Shown in pieces: positions 23,312-33,344 of a stretch of DNA of 64,000 nt. The translations under genes were made by a program, and so were the position numbers. Numbering within the stretch: position 1 is the stretch's first letter; the number at the start of each line of letters is the position of its first letter. The DNA lies in the NCBI GenBank assembly GCA_963790075.1, contig CAWBNG010000003.1, positions 124,001 to 188,000 of the forward strand. Reading direction: 5' to 3'. The notes beneath the pieces were generated by a model. It saw only the letters and a list, made by a program, of their open reading frames with translations. It did no database searches and was not told where the DNA came from. Origin of the DNA: CAYOUV01 sp963790075 (GTDB taxonomy: Bacteria > Chloroflexota > Anaerolineae > Anaerolineales > Villigracilaceae).

Positions 23312-24937
23312 CTAAGGAGACACCACGTGTGCCAGCGCTTCGGCGCGCATGAAACGTTTGGATTGCGACAGGTATTTCACATTTGCATCCAACAATGAAG
23401 TCGGGACTACCCGGCATTCACGCAAGCGGTTGAAATCCTGCAACACTTCTTCCGGCTTGCCATCTGCCACCAGGCGGCCGTCTGCGATCAGCAGCACCCT
23501 GTTGGCATAGATTACCGCCAGGTCGACATCGTGAGTGATGAACAAAATGGCTTCAAAGCCGGGCATTTGCAGGATCGAATCCATAAAATTCATGTAGTTG
23601 AAATAATCCTGCCCGGCGGTCGGCTCGTCCATGACCAGGATGCGTGAACGCATCGCCAGGATCGCCGCAATACTGACACGTTTCTGCTGGCCAAACGATA
23701 ACGCCAGCGGAGGGTCTTGCTCGTTTTCAGCGAGATTCACGATCTGCAGGGCTTCCTTCACCTCCTTTTCAATCAGTTCCTTGGAATGTTTCAGATTGGT
23801 CGGACCAAATGCCAGCTCAGCATGGACCGTCTGCGCGAAGAGCATGTGGCTGGGACTCTGGAACACATATCCCAGGGTACTGGCGATTTGCGCCACAGTA
23901 GAATTGCGGGTATCCCGACCATTAACCAGCACCTGTCCCATAGTTGGTTTTAATAAGCCAATCGCATGTTTGACGAAGGTAGTCTTTCCGGCCCCATTGG
24001 GACCCAGGACAGCGATCACGTCGCCACGCCGGATCTCCAGATCGATGCCGTGCAGCACTTCAGTCCCGCCTTCGTAACCAAAGCCCACATTTTCGAAACG
24101 AACCAGCGCTTCGGTCCCCGCTTCGGCCTGCACGCCAGGTAAGGGCCTGATCTCAGCTGCAGGCGGATCCTGGGCCGCGCGCCGCATAATCATCTCTGCC
24201 GGGAGCTTGACTTCATGGTAGTTCACTACCTTTACTAACCCCTCCAAATCGCCAAGGTAACGGATTTGCCCGTCGGTCATGAACATGATCCGGTCCGGGC
24301 TGATGCGCAACACGTCCTCCACCCGATGCTCTATTATCAGAACGGTCATCCCTTCATCGGCCAGCTGCCGGACCATGTCCAGTGTATCCAGGGCGCTGGC
24401 CGGGTCGAGGCTGGCCAGTGGTTCGTCCAACAGCAAAATGCGGGGACGCATAGCCAGCACACCAGCCAGAGCCACCTTCTGCTTTTCACCACCGGAGAGA
24501 TTGTATGTTTCACGATCGCGTAAATGCGGGATTTTCAAGTATGAAAGCGCCTCGTCCACCCGCTCAAGAATCTCGGGACGTGCCATCCCCAGATTTTCCA
24601 GGCCGAACGCGACTTCATTGATCACTTTAATGCCCAGAATTTGCCGCTCGGGGTCTTGTAGGACGGTGCCGATCCGTTGGGAAATGGTGGCCAGAGTCCA
24701 GCCGCCAGTCTCTTCCCCGAAGACCTTCACCGTGCCGGTAACCTGACCTTTATAGCTGCGAGGGATCAGGCCATTGATGCAGCGGATCAAGGTTGTCTTG
24801 CCACAGCCACTTGCCCCGGCAATCAATAAGATTTCCCCGGGCCGGGTCGCAAAATCGATCTCGCGGATCGCCAGTTCTTCGCGGTCGCGATAACGAAATG
24901 AAAGGTTTTCAACAACCAGCGGTTGAGATTCACTCAT
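23312..24937 (-). CDS. ecfA: ECF transporter duplicated ATPase (EcfA-EcfA fusion)
   Basis: 541-aa protein made of two ABC ATPase domains. Domain 1: Walker A GASGCGKTT near residue 40, signature LSGGEKQK and Walker B ILLLDEP. Domain 2: Walker A GPNGAGKTT near 310, signature LSFGQQKR with Phe in place of Gly, and Walker B ILVMDEPTAGQD. It energises the ECF transporter in place of the usual EcfA/EcfA' pair. It overlaps the upstream SAM hydrolase gene by 4 nt and is followed by the S component, so all four genes form one operon. Confidence 0.94.
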   Translation of the reverse strand: MSESQPLVVENLSFRYRDREELAIREIDFATRPGEILLIAGASGCGKTTLIRCINGLIPRSYKGQVTGTVKVFGEETGGWTLATISQRIGTVLQDPERQILGIKVINEVAFGLENLGMARPEILERVDEALSYLKIPHLRDRETYNLSGGEKQKVALAGVLAMRPRILLLDEPLASLDPASALDTLDMVRQLADEGMTVLIIEHRVEDVLRISPDRIMFMTDGQIRYLGDLEGLVKVVNYHEVKLPAEMIMRRAAQDPPAAEIRPLPGVQAEAGTEALVRFENVGFGYEGGTEVLHGIDLEIRRGDVIAVLGPNGAGKTTFVKHAIGLLKPTMGQVLVNGRDTRNSTVAQIASTLGYVFQSPSHMLFAQTVHAELAFGPTNLKHSKELIEKEVKEALQIVNLAENEQDPPLALSFGQQKRVSIAAILAMRSRILVMDEPTAGQDYFNYMNFMDSILQMPGFEAILFITHDVDLAVIYANRVLLIADGRLVADGKPEEVLQDFNRLRECRVVPTSLLDANVKYLSQSKRFMRAEALAHVVSP

Positions 24938-25743
24938 GCAGTCTTAATCGCTTCAAATGGATCGCCAACTTTGGTCCCCAATTTCGCAGCCGCGCTGCCG
25001 TTGACGACAGAGACGATCAGGTTGCCGGTGCTGCCCATCAGCGCAACCAGGTCACCGACCGGTCGTTCGCCAAAGGTTTCCACCAGGCCGGCAATTTCAA
25101 CACCATTCAATTTAACTACTACTTTGTCTTTTTGCTCTAACAGCGAACCCAGATGTTCCAGGCGGATATTCGAAGCCACATTCCCGAAATGATCGATATG
25201 GATTACTTCCCCAAGCCAGCCTTTTTCGGTCTGTTTGGGTTTCGGCAAATCGAGCCGGAGTGGATCGTCGATGAGCGTGCCCATCTCACGCAGCGGCACG
25301 CCAGCCGCCAGATGCGCACCACATGGCGCAAAGATATCCCGGCCGTGAAAGACATGGCTGATATCCGGCAGCCAGTAGATTGGCTTGTCCAAATCTATAA
25401 TTGCAATCTTCTTCCCCTGCTCTTCAGCCTGTTCCAGGACCATGGTCAGCACACCATTATCCGGCGCAACGAAGTACTGCTGATCAATTTTTGCTGCTAT
25501 CGGACGCCGTTCCGTTCCGACACCGGGATCAACCACAATAATATGAACTGTATGCTCCGGGAAATACGGTGCCGAACGGAACAAAACCAGGGCTGCCTCA
25601 GGCACATTCTGCGGCTGGATCGTATGACTTAAATCTGCGATCTGCGCATTAGGAACAATACTCCAAATTACCCCCTTCATGACGCCAACATTGCCGTCTT
25701 TGAGACCAAAATCTGTCATCAATGTAATAAATGGCATAATCAA
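24934..25743 (-). CDS. SAM hydroxide adenosyltransferase (SAM hydrolase, DUF62)
   Basis: 269-aa member of the fluorinase/chlorinase-like DUF62 family that splits S-adenosylmethionine into adenosine and methionine using water. Seen: LMTDFGLKDGNVGVMKG at the N-terminus (active-site Asp), LSHTIQPQNVPEAA, VDPGVGTERRPIA near residues 72-84, and the Asn-rich NGVLTMVLE. The C-terminal barrel includes HIDHFGNVASNI. It heads an operon with a complete ECF transporter, a pairing recurring in bacteria and archaea. It may clear SAM or generate a salvageable nucleoside. Confidence 0.93.
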   Translation of the reverse strand: MIMPFITLMTDFGLKDGNVGVMKGVIWSIVPNAQIADLSHTIQPQNVPEAALVLFRSAPYFPEHTVHIIVVDPGVGTERRPIAAKIDQQYFVAPDNGVLTMVLEQAEEQGKKIAIIDLDKPIYWLPDISHVFHGRDIFAPCGAHLAAGVPLREMGTLIDDPLRLDLPKPKQTEKGWLGEVIHIDHFGNVASNIRLEHLGSLLEQKDKVVVKLNGVEIAGLVETFGERPVGDLVALMGSTGNLIVSVVNGSAAAKLGTKVGDPFEAIKTA

Positions 25744-25911
25744 CTCCTGCCTTCATAATTAGCAACACCTTATTATCGAATGAGTCACTGGTCTCTGTCA
25801 AGCAGAATGCTTAATTTCCTTGGTTTAAGGTTAATCGCAGGATTTCATCCTTTAGAAACATAAAATAAAAGGGATTTTGAAAAATTCTCGAAAGCCTTGA
25901 CACTCAATCCT

Positions 25912-26136
25912 CTAATAGTTGATATATACAAGTTTCCCGGTTAAATTCAAGTTAGACCAGGTGAGTGGTAGATTGGTAGTCGGCAAGGTAGGGACTGGAG
26001 TCGTGTTTGGTTGCGTTGAAGCGACTACGGACAGAGAGGTTGGAGAAACCATTTCAATCTGCGGGGTGGAAGTCACCTGCATAGGTTGACCGCTATTGAT
26101 TGAACAACTCGAACTAAATAGTACGAAGACCATCAC
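25912..26136 (-). pseudogene. N-terminal fragment of a TolB-like lipoprotein
   Basis: 74 codons with a short signal segment and lipobox SSSC, a Thr/Pro-rich linker and LPLTWSNLNLTGKLVYIN, which matches the entry strand of the three related propeller genes in this window (compare IPVTWGDLNLSGVLVYTN). It stops there; no propeller follows. It is therefore a 5' remnant of a paralogue lying directly downstream of the intact copy at 26189-27361. Truncation by recombination between paralogues is plausible. Confidence 0.7.
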
Positions 26137-26188
26137 CCAGGATAGGAAACGAGCTTAAGTCATAAGAGTCTACTTTCGTGTTTTCGCC

Positions 26189-27361
26189 TCATGGTATCCA
26201 ACTGACCGTCCCGGCCAGTCCACCGGAATTGCTGAGCAGAACGGTGAGCCCGGAGCCGTCCTGGTCCATCAGGAACAAGCCATTTCCGCTATAGCTCACG
26301 ATATGTTTTTTGTCCGGCGACAAGCTGGCGTATAGCCCGACCGCAGCGATATGGGTCATCTGCGTAGGGGTGCCCCCTCCGATGGGTACAGACCACCAAT
26401 CTGACGGAACCGTATGCGCGGAAGCAACCAGAATTCCAAGAACCCGCTCGAGCCAGTTGGGTTTGGATGATTGTGTCGGCGTTACCGCGCTGTACAAGAT
26501 CAACTGGTCACCGAGCGGAAAGAACGGCGCATCGATGATCGGCGGAACATATAGACCAGTTAAAGCCACCTGGCGTGCACCTGTTCCATCCGGGTTCGCC
26601 ACGAATAACTGGTTTGTCCCATCCATCGGGTTGAGGGTCACGTAAGCCAGGCGCGCGCCATCGTCGGACAATCTCGGCCAAACCGCCTGATCCGCAATTT
26701 TTTCTGGCTGTCCGCCTGGGTATGCCATGCGAAGGACTTCGTAATTAGGGTAATGCTGTCCCTGCTCTTGGGGTAGCGCCTTAAGATCAGTATGAGAGAA
26801 GTAAATATAGTTTCCATCCGGTGACCAGACTGGCTGGTAATACTGATCGCCATTTCCTGGTGGAGGGAATAGCAATTGAGGCGCTTGAGAACCATCTAAA
26901 GGCATGGTAAAGAGCAATTGTTGCCCGGGATAAGCAAAAGTTGGATCGTCGCGTGGCGGCATATAGGCCATGAGCAACTGTTTCCCATCCGGGGCAACGC
27001 TCACAAAATCGAGCCAGGCATTGTTGGGTGCTTGAAAAATCGTTGTGATGTTTCCGGACGTGAGGTCTAAAGCTTGAATGCTGAAAATCAAAGAGTCCTG
27101 GTTTTGCATGGAATTGGTGTAAACCAGAACACCACTGAGATTCAGATCACCCCAGGTAACTGGAATTGTAGTACTTGGTAGAGACAAATTTCCAATCTGA
27201 CCGTGCGGAGCAGGTGCACTGGGTTGTACTGTGGGAGTAGGAGTGCTTTCCTCAATCTGCGGCGTCGAGGTTGCATTGGGCATCTGGGGAATACTAATCG
27301 AGCACCCATACAGCACGAGGCTTGAAATAAAAATAGAACAAGCGGTGAGAATTTTATTCAT
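26189..27361 (-). CDS. TolB-like beta-propeller lipoprotein
   Basis: 390-aa predicted lipoprotein. Signal and lipobox LYGC lie at residues 17-20, then a Pro/Thr linker, then a beta-propeller of TolB/PD40-type blades (WSPDGNYIYFSHTD, LSDDGARLAYVTLNP, SLSPDKKHIVSYSGNGLF) ending in a conserved VSWIP. Such propellers bind peptides or carbohydrates at the cell surface; the ligand here is unknown. Closely related copies are at 38496-39728 (intact), 27506-29102 (frameshifted) and 25912-26136 (fragment), making this a local family that expands and decays. Confidence 0.8.
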   Translation of the reverse strand: MNKILTACSIFISSLVLYGCSISIPQMPNATSTPQIEESTPTPTVQPSAPAPHGQIGNLSLPSTTIPVTWGDLNLSGVLVYTNSMQNQDSLIFSIQALDLTSGNITTIFQAPNNAWLDFVSVAPDGKQLLMAYMPPRDDPTFAYPGQQLLFTMPLDGSQAPQLLFPPPGNGDQYYQPVWSPDGNYIYFSHTDLKALPQEQGQHYPNYEVLRMAYPGGQPEKIADQAVWPRLSDDGARLAYVTLNPMDGTNQLFVANPDGTGARQVALTGLYVPPIIDAPFFPLGDQLILYSAVTPTQSSKPNWLERVLGILVASAHTVPSDWWSVPIGGGTPTQMTHIAAVGLYASLSPDKKHIVSYSGNGLFLMDQDGSGLTVLLSNSGGLAGTVSWIP

Positions 27362-27505
27362 ATTCAGACTCCGTAACTATATTTGGTAATAAATAATTAT
27401 CGAAATGTGTTTTTAGAAAGTCTGCTCTCGGCGGTGTCCTCGCCGCCGAGGATGGCGGCTTGAGCAAACTTTTGTTAATAAAGGATTCCCCGAATTCACT
27501 TAACC

Positions 27506-29102
27506 TCATCGTACCCAGCCCACGGTTCCCAATATGCCACCAACATCTTTGACCACATTTATCAGATCTGTGCCGTCGGACTTCATGACGAAAGATTCCA
27601 TTTGTGCTGAAACTGGCAATATATCGTCGATCCGGTGAAAAGCTGGCAAACAATCCATGCAGCCCAACGCGTGTTAGTTGGGTAGATTTCCCTCCGGCCA
27701 GCGGAATAGACCACCATTCGGACGGGATCGCGCCATGAGCGTAAGCAATAGTAATTCCCAGTATTTTATCGACCCAGTTTGGAGAAGAGAATTGTTGCGA
27801 GACCGGCGTGCTAAACAGAATGGATTGGTTATCCGGATAAAAAATCGGAGCGTCGATGATAATGTTCACCCCTGAATCTGATAGGGGAACCTGTTGTGCT
27901 TGCATCCCGTCGGCATTTGCAATGAGGGGGCTATTTGTCCCAGTTTGCGGGTCTACTGAGACATACGTTATGTGTGAACCATCTTCAGATACGTTCGGCC
28001 AATATGCCTGGTCAACCAGCGTTTCCACTCCTCCGTCTGGATATGACATACGCATCATCTCGTATGTGGTAGCCCCCTGATCATTTGTATGCGTAAAATA
28101 GACGTACTTCCCATCCGGTGACCATCGAGGTTGATAAAATACATCTTGAGCGGAAGGAGCGACAAGCAATGGCAGTGGAGCCTGGGAACTATCCCAAGGC
28201 ATGAAATAGAAACCGGACATTCCCGTGCCGCTTGGGGGTTGGACGGATTGTACCGGAGAAGGCCCACTGAAGAAAATCGATCGGCCATCGGGAGTAAAAA
28301 AGGGGGCATCCCTGAAATTCGGAATTTGGGAACCTGAGAAAGAAATTTCATGTGCGTTATCTCCATCCGGATCAGCTATCATGAGTTTGTTTTCGATGGA
28401 AAAAGGGTTCACCGAGATATACAACAGTCGAGATGAATCAGAAGAGAGGCAGGACCAATACGCCTGGTCAGCAACAAGTTTCGGTTGCCCGTCCGGATAT
28501 CTCATACGATAGATCATCAATGGGGGATGGATGCGCTTCGAGTCATTAGGGATCTGATTATTGAAATTTGTATAGTAGATATAATCTCCATCTGGAGACC
28601 ATTCCACTTGTATATACCCATCATCTTTGCTGGGCGGAGCAAATAGCAACTGCGGCACTTCAGAGCCATCTAGAGGCATCGTGTATAAAACCTGGACGGT
28701 CGATTGGTTTTCTCCGGGCGGTGGCGAGTAAGCCTTAACCAATTGCTTACTATCTGGAAAGACGAAAATGTAATAAAGCCATGCATCGAGCGGGGTCTTA
28801 AACGCAGAAGTTGTAGCATCCATGACAAGGTCTATAATCTGAATCTCTATAAAGAAATTTTTATCTTCTAAGCCGCCAGTCATATAGACCAGTTTCCCGG
28901 TTAGATGCAGGTCCCCCATTAGACAGGTACTTGTGTTGATAAAGGAGTGGGGGTTGCATTTGCATTGGTATCCGTTGAAGGATTCGTTGCGTGGGCTCCG
29001 GCGAGGGTGCAGCAAGTTGTGGGGCGATGTTCCGATCGGTGTTTGAGGGATATGGACTGAACAATTGGAGATTGCCAGGGGCAAAATGACTGCGTGGCTC
29101 AT
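27506..29102 (-). pseudogene. TolB-like propeller lipoprotein gene broken by frameshifts
   Basis: The open frame runs 27354-29159, but comparison with its paralogues shows two faults. Near 27590 one extra base (TTTCGTCATG where TTTGTCATG fits) shifts the end: in the corrected frame it closes with a VKDVGGILGTVGWVR-like tail and TGA at 27506. Near 28930-29060 the Thr/Pro linker is also out of frame before GDLHLTGKLVYM. The likely start is the ATG at 29102 with lipobox AISNC. The propeller is longer than its relatives because a block of blades (WSPDGKYVYFTHTNDQG region) is duplicated. Confidence 0.75.
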
Positions 29103-29136
29103 TAAATAACTCTTTCGCTTCAAAAGACCAGGTTGC

Positions 29137-31344
29137 TCATGGGGAATAATTTGGAGCAAAAGTGCGGATGAAATTCACCAGGTTCCAGCGATCCGTATCA
29201 GACAGGCTGGATCGCCAGGCCGGCATGGCAGAGCCGGGGAACCCGTCAGAGATCCATTCGAAGAGCTGTTCGTCGGTATGGACTCCGGGAACGGCGTGAA
29301 TGGTAAGGTCGGCTGGGCGTGGGATGAGGGTCAAGCCGAGCGGCCCGTCTCCCTTTCCCGATTCCCCATGACAGGGTACACAGTGGGCTTCATACAACGC
29401 CCGGCCCGCTGCGACGGACTTTTGGTCTGGCGTGATTGGATTGGCCTGACCGTTGGCAGAAGCAACCGGACGCGTCAGGTAAAAGATACCGGCGGCCAGC
29501 ATGACCGTCGTCAATAGGCCGGTGATCCCAAACCGAACGATGGGACCGCTCTTCAACGAGAACATTGCCAACGCGAAAAACAAGCCGGTCAATAAAATAA
29601 CGCCGCCTGCCAGATTTTGGGTCGCGGCGTTTTCGCGGCCCGCGCCTGGAGCGCTCACCGAAAAGTTAAAGTTAGCAAACGCATCGAACTTGCCCTCGCG
29701 CCGAATGACCGCCTGTACCTGCCAGTTGCCGGGCAGGCTAAGAAAACTTCCTTTTGTAATAAAACTGCCGTCACCCTTCCCAAGCAGTTGTACCTCGGAT
29801 GGCGCGACGCTGTTCTGACTGGGCGTAAAGCGCAACAGGGCTTCTTTAACCGTCTGGACGGGTGCACCGTTCGAAGTCAGACGAACGGCAAAGGTATTTT
29901 GTCCAACTGTTCCGGGCGAAATGGTCAACTCGACGCGCAGGTCGTCCGCGTTCTTTGAACCGCTCAAGTCAGTAATGGGGGGCGTAATCTTGGCTGGCGG
30001 CAAGTAGGTCAGCACACTCGCGGTGGCCAAAAGCAGGGCTGCGAGAACTACTTCGGCCAGCACCGTTGTTCCAAAATGCGCCACCAGGAGCGAATCGCTG
30101 ACGCCCTCCAAACGAGCCTTCTTCAAACGGGGAGCAATGAAGAGCAGGTTGAATGCCGCCAGCAATAACAGCAAGCCGACGAAAACCTGTTTGACCAGCA
30201 GCGTATCGCCGTAAATCGAAGTATAAAGCGCAGTTAAGGAACCGACGCGCAAGTAAGCAGCATAGAGCCCGGTCACGCCAATCGCGCCCACGCTGGCCAG
30301 CCCCATCAGCGAAAACGCATCCACCATATGGGAAGTCAGTTTTGTCCGGGGTACGTCCGCCAGTTCTCGAATCTCGCGCAAACTGGTCAACAGGTAAACC
30401 AGACCGCCGAACCAGAAACACATCCCGATCATGTGGATCCAATCGCTCAAGACCGGGAGCAGGGGATGCGCCTGGGTTGCTGCGTGGGCGGTCAGGCTGA
30501 TGCTCAGGAGCAGAACCAGGCCTGTTCCGAACCCCGCCCAAAACTTCCAGCCGGCAGGACGACTCTTCAGTGTCCACAGGTACAGCAACGCCAATCCAAT
30601 GCGAACGAACCAAATGATGCCCAACCGGGTCTCGATTACTACGCGGCTTGTCTCCTTCGACCAGGGCCAGGCGAGTTCGGTGCCGATTGTCTGGCCAGCC
30701 TCGGACAGAATGCCCAGCACCACACCGATGAGCAGACCCATCAACGCAATCTGCAAAATTTTCACCCAAACTGGCGGCGATGATATTTCAGAGGATAAAG
30801 CCTCACCTGAGATTTTTAGGGCGGGCTTCCAGACAAAGACCACAAAGGAAGCTTGCCCGACCAGCAAAGCCAGAGAGGCAAAGATCAACCATTTCGAAAC
30901 CAACGCGCTCAAGGGAAGCTGGGCGCTTGTCTTTTGAGTTTGACCGGCTAAAGCTGAACTGCTCTCAGTGCCGATTGCGAATGGAAATGATCCACTAGTG
31001 AGATGTCCGTCGGTGGCAGAGATGGCTTTCCACGCGACGGTATAAACACCATCCAACAGGGAGCCAAGCGAAACTGTCATACGCGTCGGGTCACTGGGAT
31101 CAACGCGCACGTCTCCCAGATCAACGGCCTTGCCATTGGAATCCAGGACGGAAACCGTGCTCAGGTTGGCTTCAATCACCTCACTAAAAAAAAGCTCGAC
31201 CTGCGCCGGAGCCTGCGCCAAAACAGCGTTCGAAGCCGGGTTGGAACGCAACAAAAGGGCATGCGCATGGACAGGAGTGACCGCCCATGCGCAATAGATC
31301 AGTACGAGTGCAAACAGCAAGATATGCTGTTTTCTGATTTGCAT
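29137..31344 (-). CDS. CopC-CopD-cytochrome c fusion protein
   Basis: 735-aa secreted/membrane fusion. After a signal peptide (to residue 27, VHAHA) comes a CopC copper-binding domain (HALLLRSNPASN with the N-terminal His, then VEANLSTVSVLDSNG). A CopD-like membrane domain with about eight helices follows (residues 150-445), then an extracytoplasmic beta domain, another helix, and a C-terminal class I cytochrome c with CVPCHGESGKGDG and distal Met in SAMPAWR. It probably handles copper in the periplasm and passes electrons, perhaps for a cytochrome oxidase. It is the last gene of the copper operon. Confidence 0.9.
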   Translation of the reverse strand: MQIRKQHILLFALVLIYCAWAVTPVHAHALLLRSNPASNAVLAQAPAQVELFFSEVIEANLSTVSVLDSNGKAVDLGDVRVDPSDPTRMTVSLGSLLDGVYTVAWKAISATDGHLTSGSFPFAIGTESSSALAGQTQKTSAQLPLSALVSKWLIFASLALLVGQASFVVFVWKPALKISGEALSSEISSPPVWVKILQIALMGLLIGVVLGILSEAGQTIGTELAWPWSKETSRVVIETRLGIIWFVRIGLALLYLWTLKSRPAGWKFWAGFGTGLVLLLSISLTAHAATQAHPLLPVLSDWIHMIGMCFWFGGLVYLLTSLREIRELADVPRTKLTSHMVDAFSLMGLASVGAIGVTGLYAAYLRVGSLTALYTSIYGDTLLVKQVFVGLLLLLAAFNLLFIAPRLKKARLEGVSDSLLVAHFGTTVLAEVVLAALLLATASVLTYLPPAKITPPITDLSGSKNADDLRVELTISPGTVGQNTFAVRLTSNGAPVQTVKEALLRFTPSQNSVAPSEVQLLGKGDGSFITKGSFLSLPGNWQVQAVIRREGKFDAFANFNFSVSAPGAGRENAATQNLAGGVILLTGLFFALAMFSLKSGPIVRFGITGLLTTVMLAAGIFYLTRPVASANGQANPITPDQKSVAAGRALYEAHCVPCHGESGKGDGPLGLTLIPRPADLTIHAVPGVHTDEQLFEWISDGFPGSAMPAWRSSLSDTDRWNLVNFIRTFAPNYSP

Positions 31345-31364
31345 CTTTCGAAGAGTTTATTGTC

Positions 31365-31922
31365 TTAATGCGTTTTTTGGAAAGCCAGCAGGCCAAGTAC
31401 CAAACCAGCCAGTCCGCTGATGATGCCGATGATGGACAACCATTGACTCCAATTCAAGCCGCTATTTTGAGTCTCTGGCGCAGTTTGACTCGGAAACGCC
31501 AGTTCGTCGGAGGCTGCGACCTCTTCCGGTTGTACATCTTCGCTGATATCCGTGCTGTCAAGCTTTCCCCGTAATTGGACCGTATATTGCCCGGGGACGG
31601 TCGGCAGGATCGGAGCAATGTATTGGTTGGTCGTATCTTCGCTCAAAGGCTCGAATTCAAGGGCCTTGGTCTGGCCACCATAAGTTACACTGACGGTCAG
31701 ATTGGAAACATCCACCTCAGCGTCGGGGGCTGTGGTGTTCTCAACATTGACGACGATGGCGTTGCGCTGGCCGACAATCGAGGGTTCGTCTACCCAACCG
31801 ATTTCCACATCGTAATCTCCAACGTGGATAGTCGTATGCGCGGAAGCTGTTTGAAAAACCAGCAAGGTGGCAATTCCGGTAACCAGGCAGGCTACAAATA
31901 GAGACTTTCTGTTGATGTTCAC
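31365..31922 (-). CDS. Exported protein with C-terminal anchor, copper operon
   Basis: 185-aa protein beginning at a GTG (31922) with AAGGAG 7 nt upstream. The signal peptide ends TASAHTTIHVG, giving a mature N-terminal His as in CopC and related copper proteins. A beta-rich domain of about 110 residues follows, then a C-terminal membrane helix (WLSIIGIISGLAGLVLGLLAF). I do not recognise a named family. The His at the mature N-terminus and its place between ctaG and copCD suggest a membrane-held copper-binding domain (inference). Confidence 0.72.
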   Translation of the reverse strand: MNINRKSLFVACLVTGIATLLVFQTASAHTTIHVGDYDVEIGWVDEPSIVGQRNAIVVNVENTTAPDAEVDVSNLTVSVTYGGQTKALEFEPLSEDTTNQYIAPILPTVPGQYTVQLRGKLDSTDISEDVQPEEVAASDELAFPSQTAPETQNSGLNWSQWLSIIGIISGLAGLVLGLLAFQKTH

Positions 31923-32034
31923 GATAATCTCCTTCAGCAAAGTAAGTATAAAATTTTTCTCACTTGAAATATTAACGATCATCTGGATTTGCGGGCAGTT
32001 CAATTGCGTGATGTGAAAAGCAGGGAAATCACTC

Positions 32035-32778
32035 CTAAGGATCTGCCGCGTCGTATGCGTTAAACCAGCGAAAGAATACGACCGAAAAAATGGCGAATGC
32101 GATCAGCCCTCCTACGGTCCATATGACCAGCCCACCCATTTGTTGGTCTGGTAGCGAAGAAGGCGCGCAAATCTCCAGTGAAAAGGAGCGCGAGGTGTAG
32201 ATCAATTTGCCTGCAAATGTAAAAAGGTTGCCAACTAAAGTCATAGGGAGCCGTATGATAAACAAATAGGCGAGTTGAATCGGATAGGTCGGTTTCAACA
32301 TGAATAGAGGCCCAGATATAGGCCACCAAAGCAAGAGTCCGGAAATCAGAAATAAGGTCTGCTTGAGAATCCAGATTATCAGGTTCCGCGAGGCAGCTTC
32401 GAACAAAACCGGTACAAACCAACTAAAAAGAATGACAGTGCTGACGATTCCCACCAATTGTGGCTTCGCCAGATTGCGCATGAGATTTCCTCGTCGCTGG
32501 AGGGGTTGTAACAACGCCCCCGGGAGGCCAGAAAACAGCAAGAGAGGTCCTACGTCAATTGCTAGCAGCATTTGTCCCATGCTCACGGTAAAGCGATGAT
32601 CGGGGCCAAATAGATCCGGAGATGGGATAAATACAGCCAGTGTCACCAACAGTCCCAGGGTAAAGCTTGCAAGGTGCCAGCGCTGGCGGGAAAGTGACAG
32701 CCGGTTGGCGATCCGGCTCATCGCAATAAAATAGATTCCCAGAATCGCTAATCCCGCAACTGATAAACTCGAAACCAT
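32035..32778 (-). CDS. ctaG: Cytochrome c oxidase assembly protein CtaG (caa3 type)
   Basis: 247-aa integral membrane protein with about seven helices, of the Bacillus-type CtaG family required for caa3 oxidase assembly and CuB insertion. Family marks include HRFTVSMGQMLLAIDVGPLLLFSGLPG and LLLWWPISGP. It lies 12 nt downstream of the PCuAC gene in a run of copper genes. No oxidase subunit genes are in the window, so the target oxidase must be elsewhere. Confidence 0.9.
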   Translation of the reverse strand: MVSSLSVAGLAILGIYFIAMSRIANRLSLSRQRWHLASFTLGLLVTLAVFIPSPDLFGPDHRFTVSMGQMLLAIDVGPLLLFSGLPGALLQPLQRRGNLMRNLAKPQLVGIVSTVILFSWFVPVLFEAASRNLIIWILKQTLFLISGLLLWWPISGPLFMLKPTYPIQLAYLFIIRLPMTLVGNLFTFAGKLIYTSRSFSLEICAPSSLPDQQMGGLVIWTVGGLIAFAIFSVVFFRWFNAYDAADP

Positions 32779-32790
32779 TGCTCTTACAGT

Positions 32791-33342
32791 TTATTGCTCT
32801 TGACGGATCGGTACATCGAGCGTGATCGCACCGCTCTTTTCAAACTGCAGCGTGAGTTTGAGCGTGTTTCCCTCTTTCAAATCCTGTGTCAGCCCAACCA
32901 GCATCACATGATAACCGCCCGGTTTGAATTCGATACTTCCATGTGCCGGAACGTCCACGCGTGGGACGGGCACCATCTGGGCCACATCATTTTCGATGCG
33001 CGTCTCATGCATTTCTGTCGAACTCGCAACCTCGCTTGTAACCCCAATCAGAGTATCCGCCTCATCGCCATCGTTCCTAATCACGAAATACGCGGCACTG
33101 TTCGTTCCGCTGCCAGACATTCCAGGCATATCGGACATACCTTGCGGGTTCGGCGTTTCGCTTCCAGACGTCCCGGGCATGCCCTGCATGCCTGGCGCTC
33201 CGCCTGTTTCAGCCATTGGACCGACATCAGCCGGACGGGCCCAGGCGCCTTCTACGTGAATTTTGGGGCCTGCAGTCGCAGGGGTCGCGCAGGCGGTAAG
33301 CGATAACAGTACTATCAGAAAACCAAATAACTTGCGGTACAT
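32791..33342 (-). CDS. PCuAC periplasmic copper chaperone (lipoprotein)
   Basis: 183-aa lipoprotein: signal and lipobox LTAC near residue 18, then a Met/Gly/Pro-rich stretch with several GMxGM-like repeats that may bind Cu(I), followed by the PCuAC domain. The copper motif H(M)x10Mx21HxM is seen as MHETRIENDVAQM then GGYHVM. The family delivers Cu(I) to the CuA or CuB site of cytochrome oxidase together with SCO. It directly follows the SCO gene with only 2 nt between. Confidence 0.92.
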   Translation of the reverse strand: MYRKLFGFLIVLLSLTACATPATAGPKIHVEGAWARPADVGPMAETGGAPGMQGMPGTSGSETPNPQGMSDMPGMSGSGTNSAAYFVIRNDGDEADTLIGVTSEVASSTEMHETRIENDVAQMVPVPRVDVPAHGSIEFKPGGYHVMLVGLTQDLKEGNTLKLTLQFEKSGAITLDVPIRQEQ

Positions 33343-33344
33343 CT

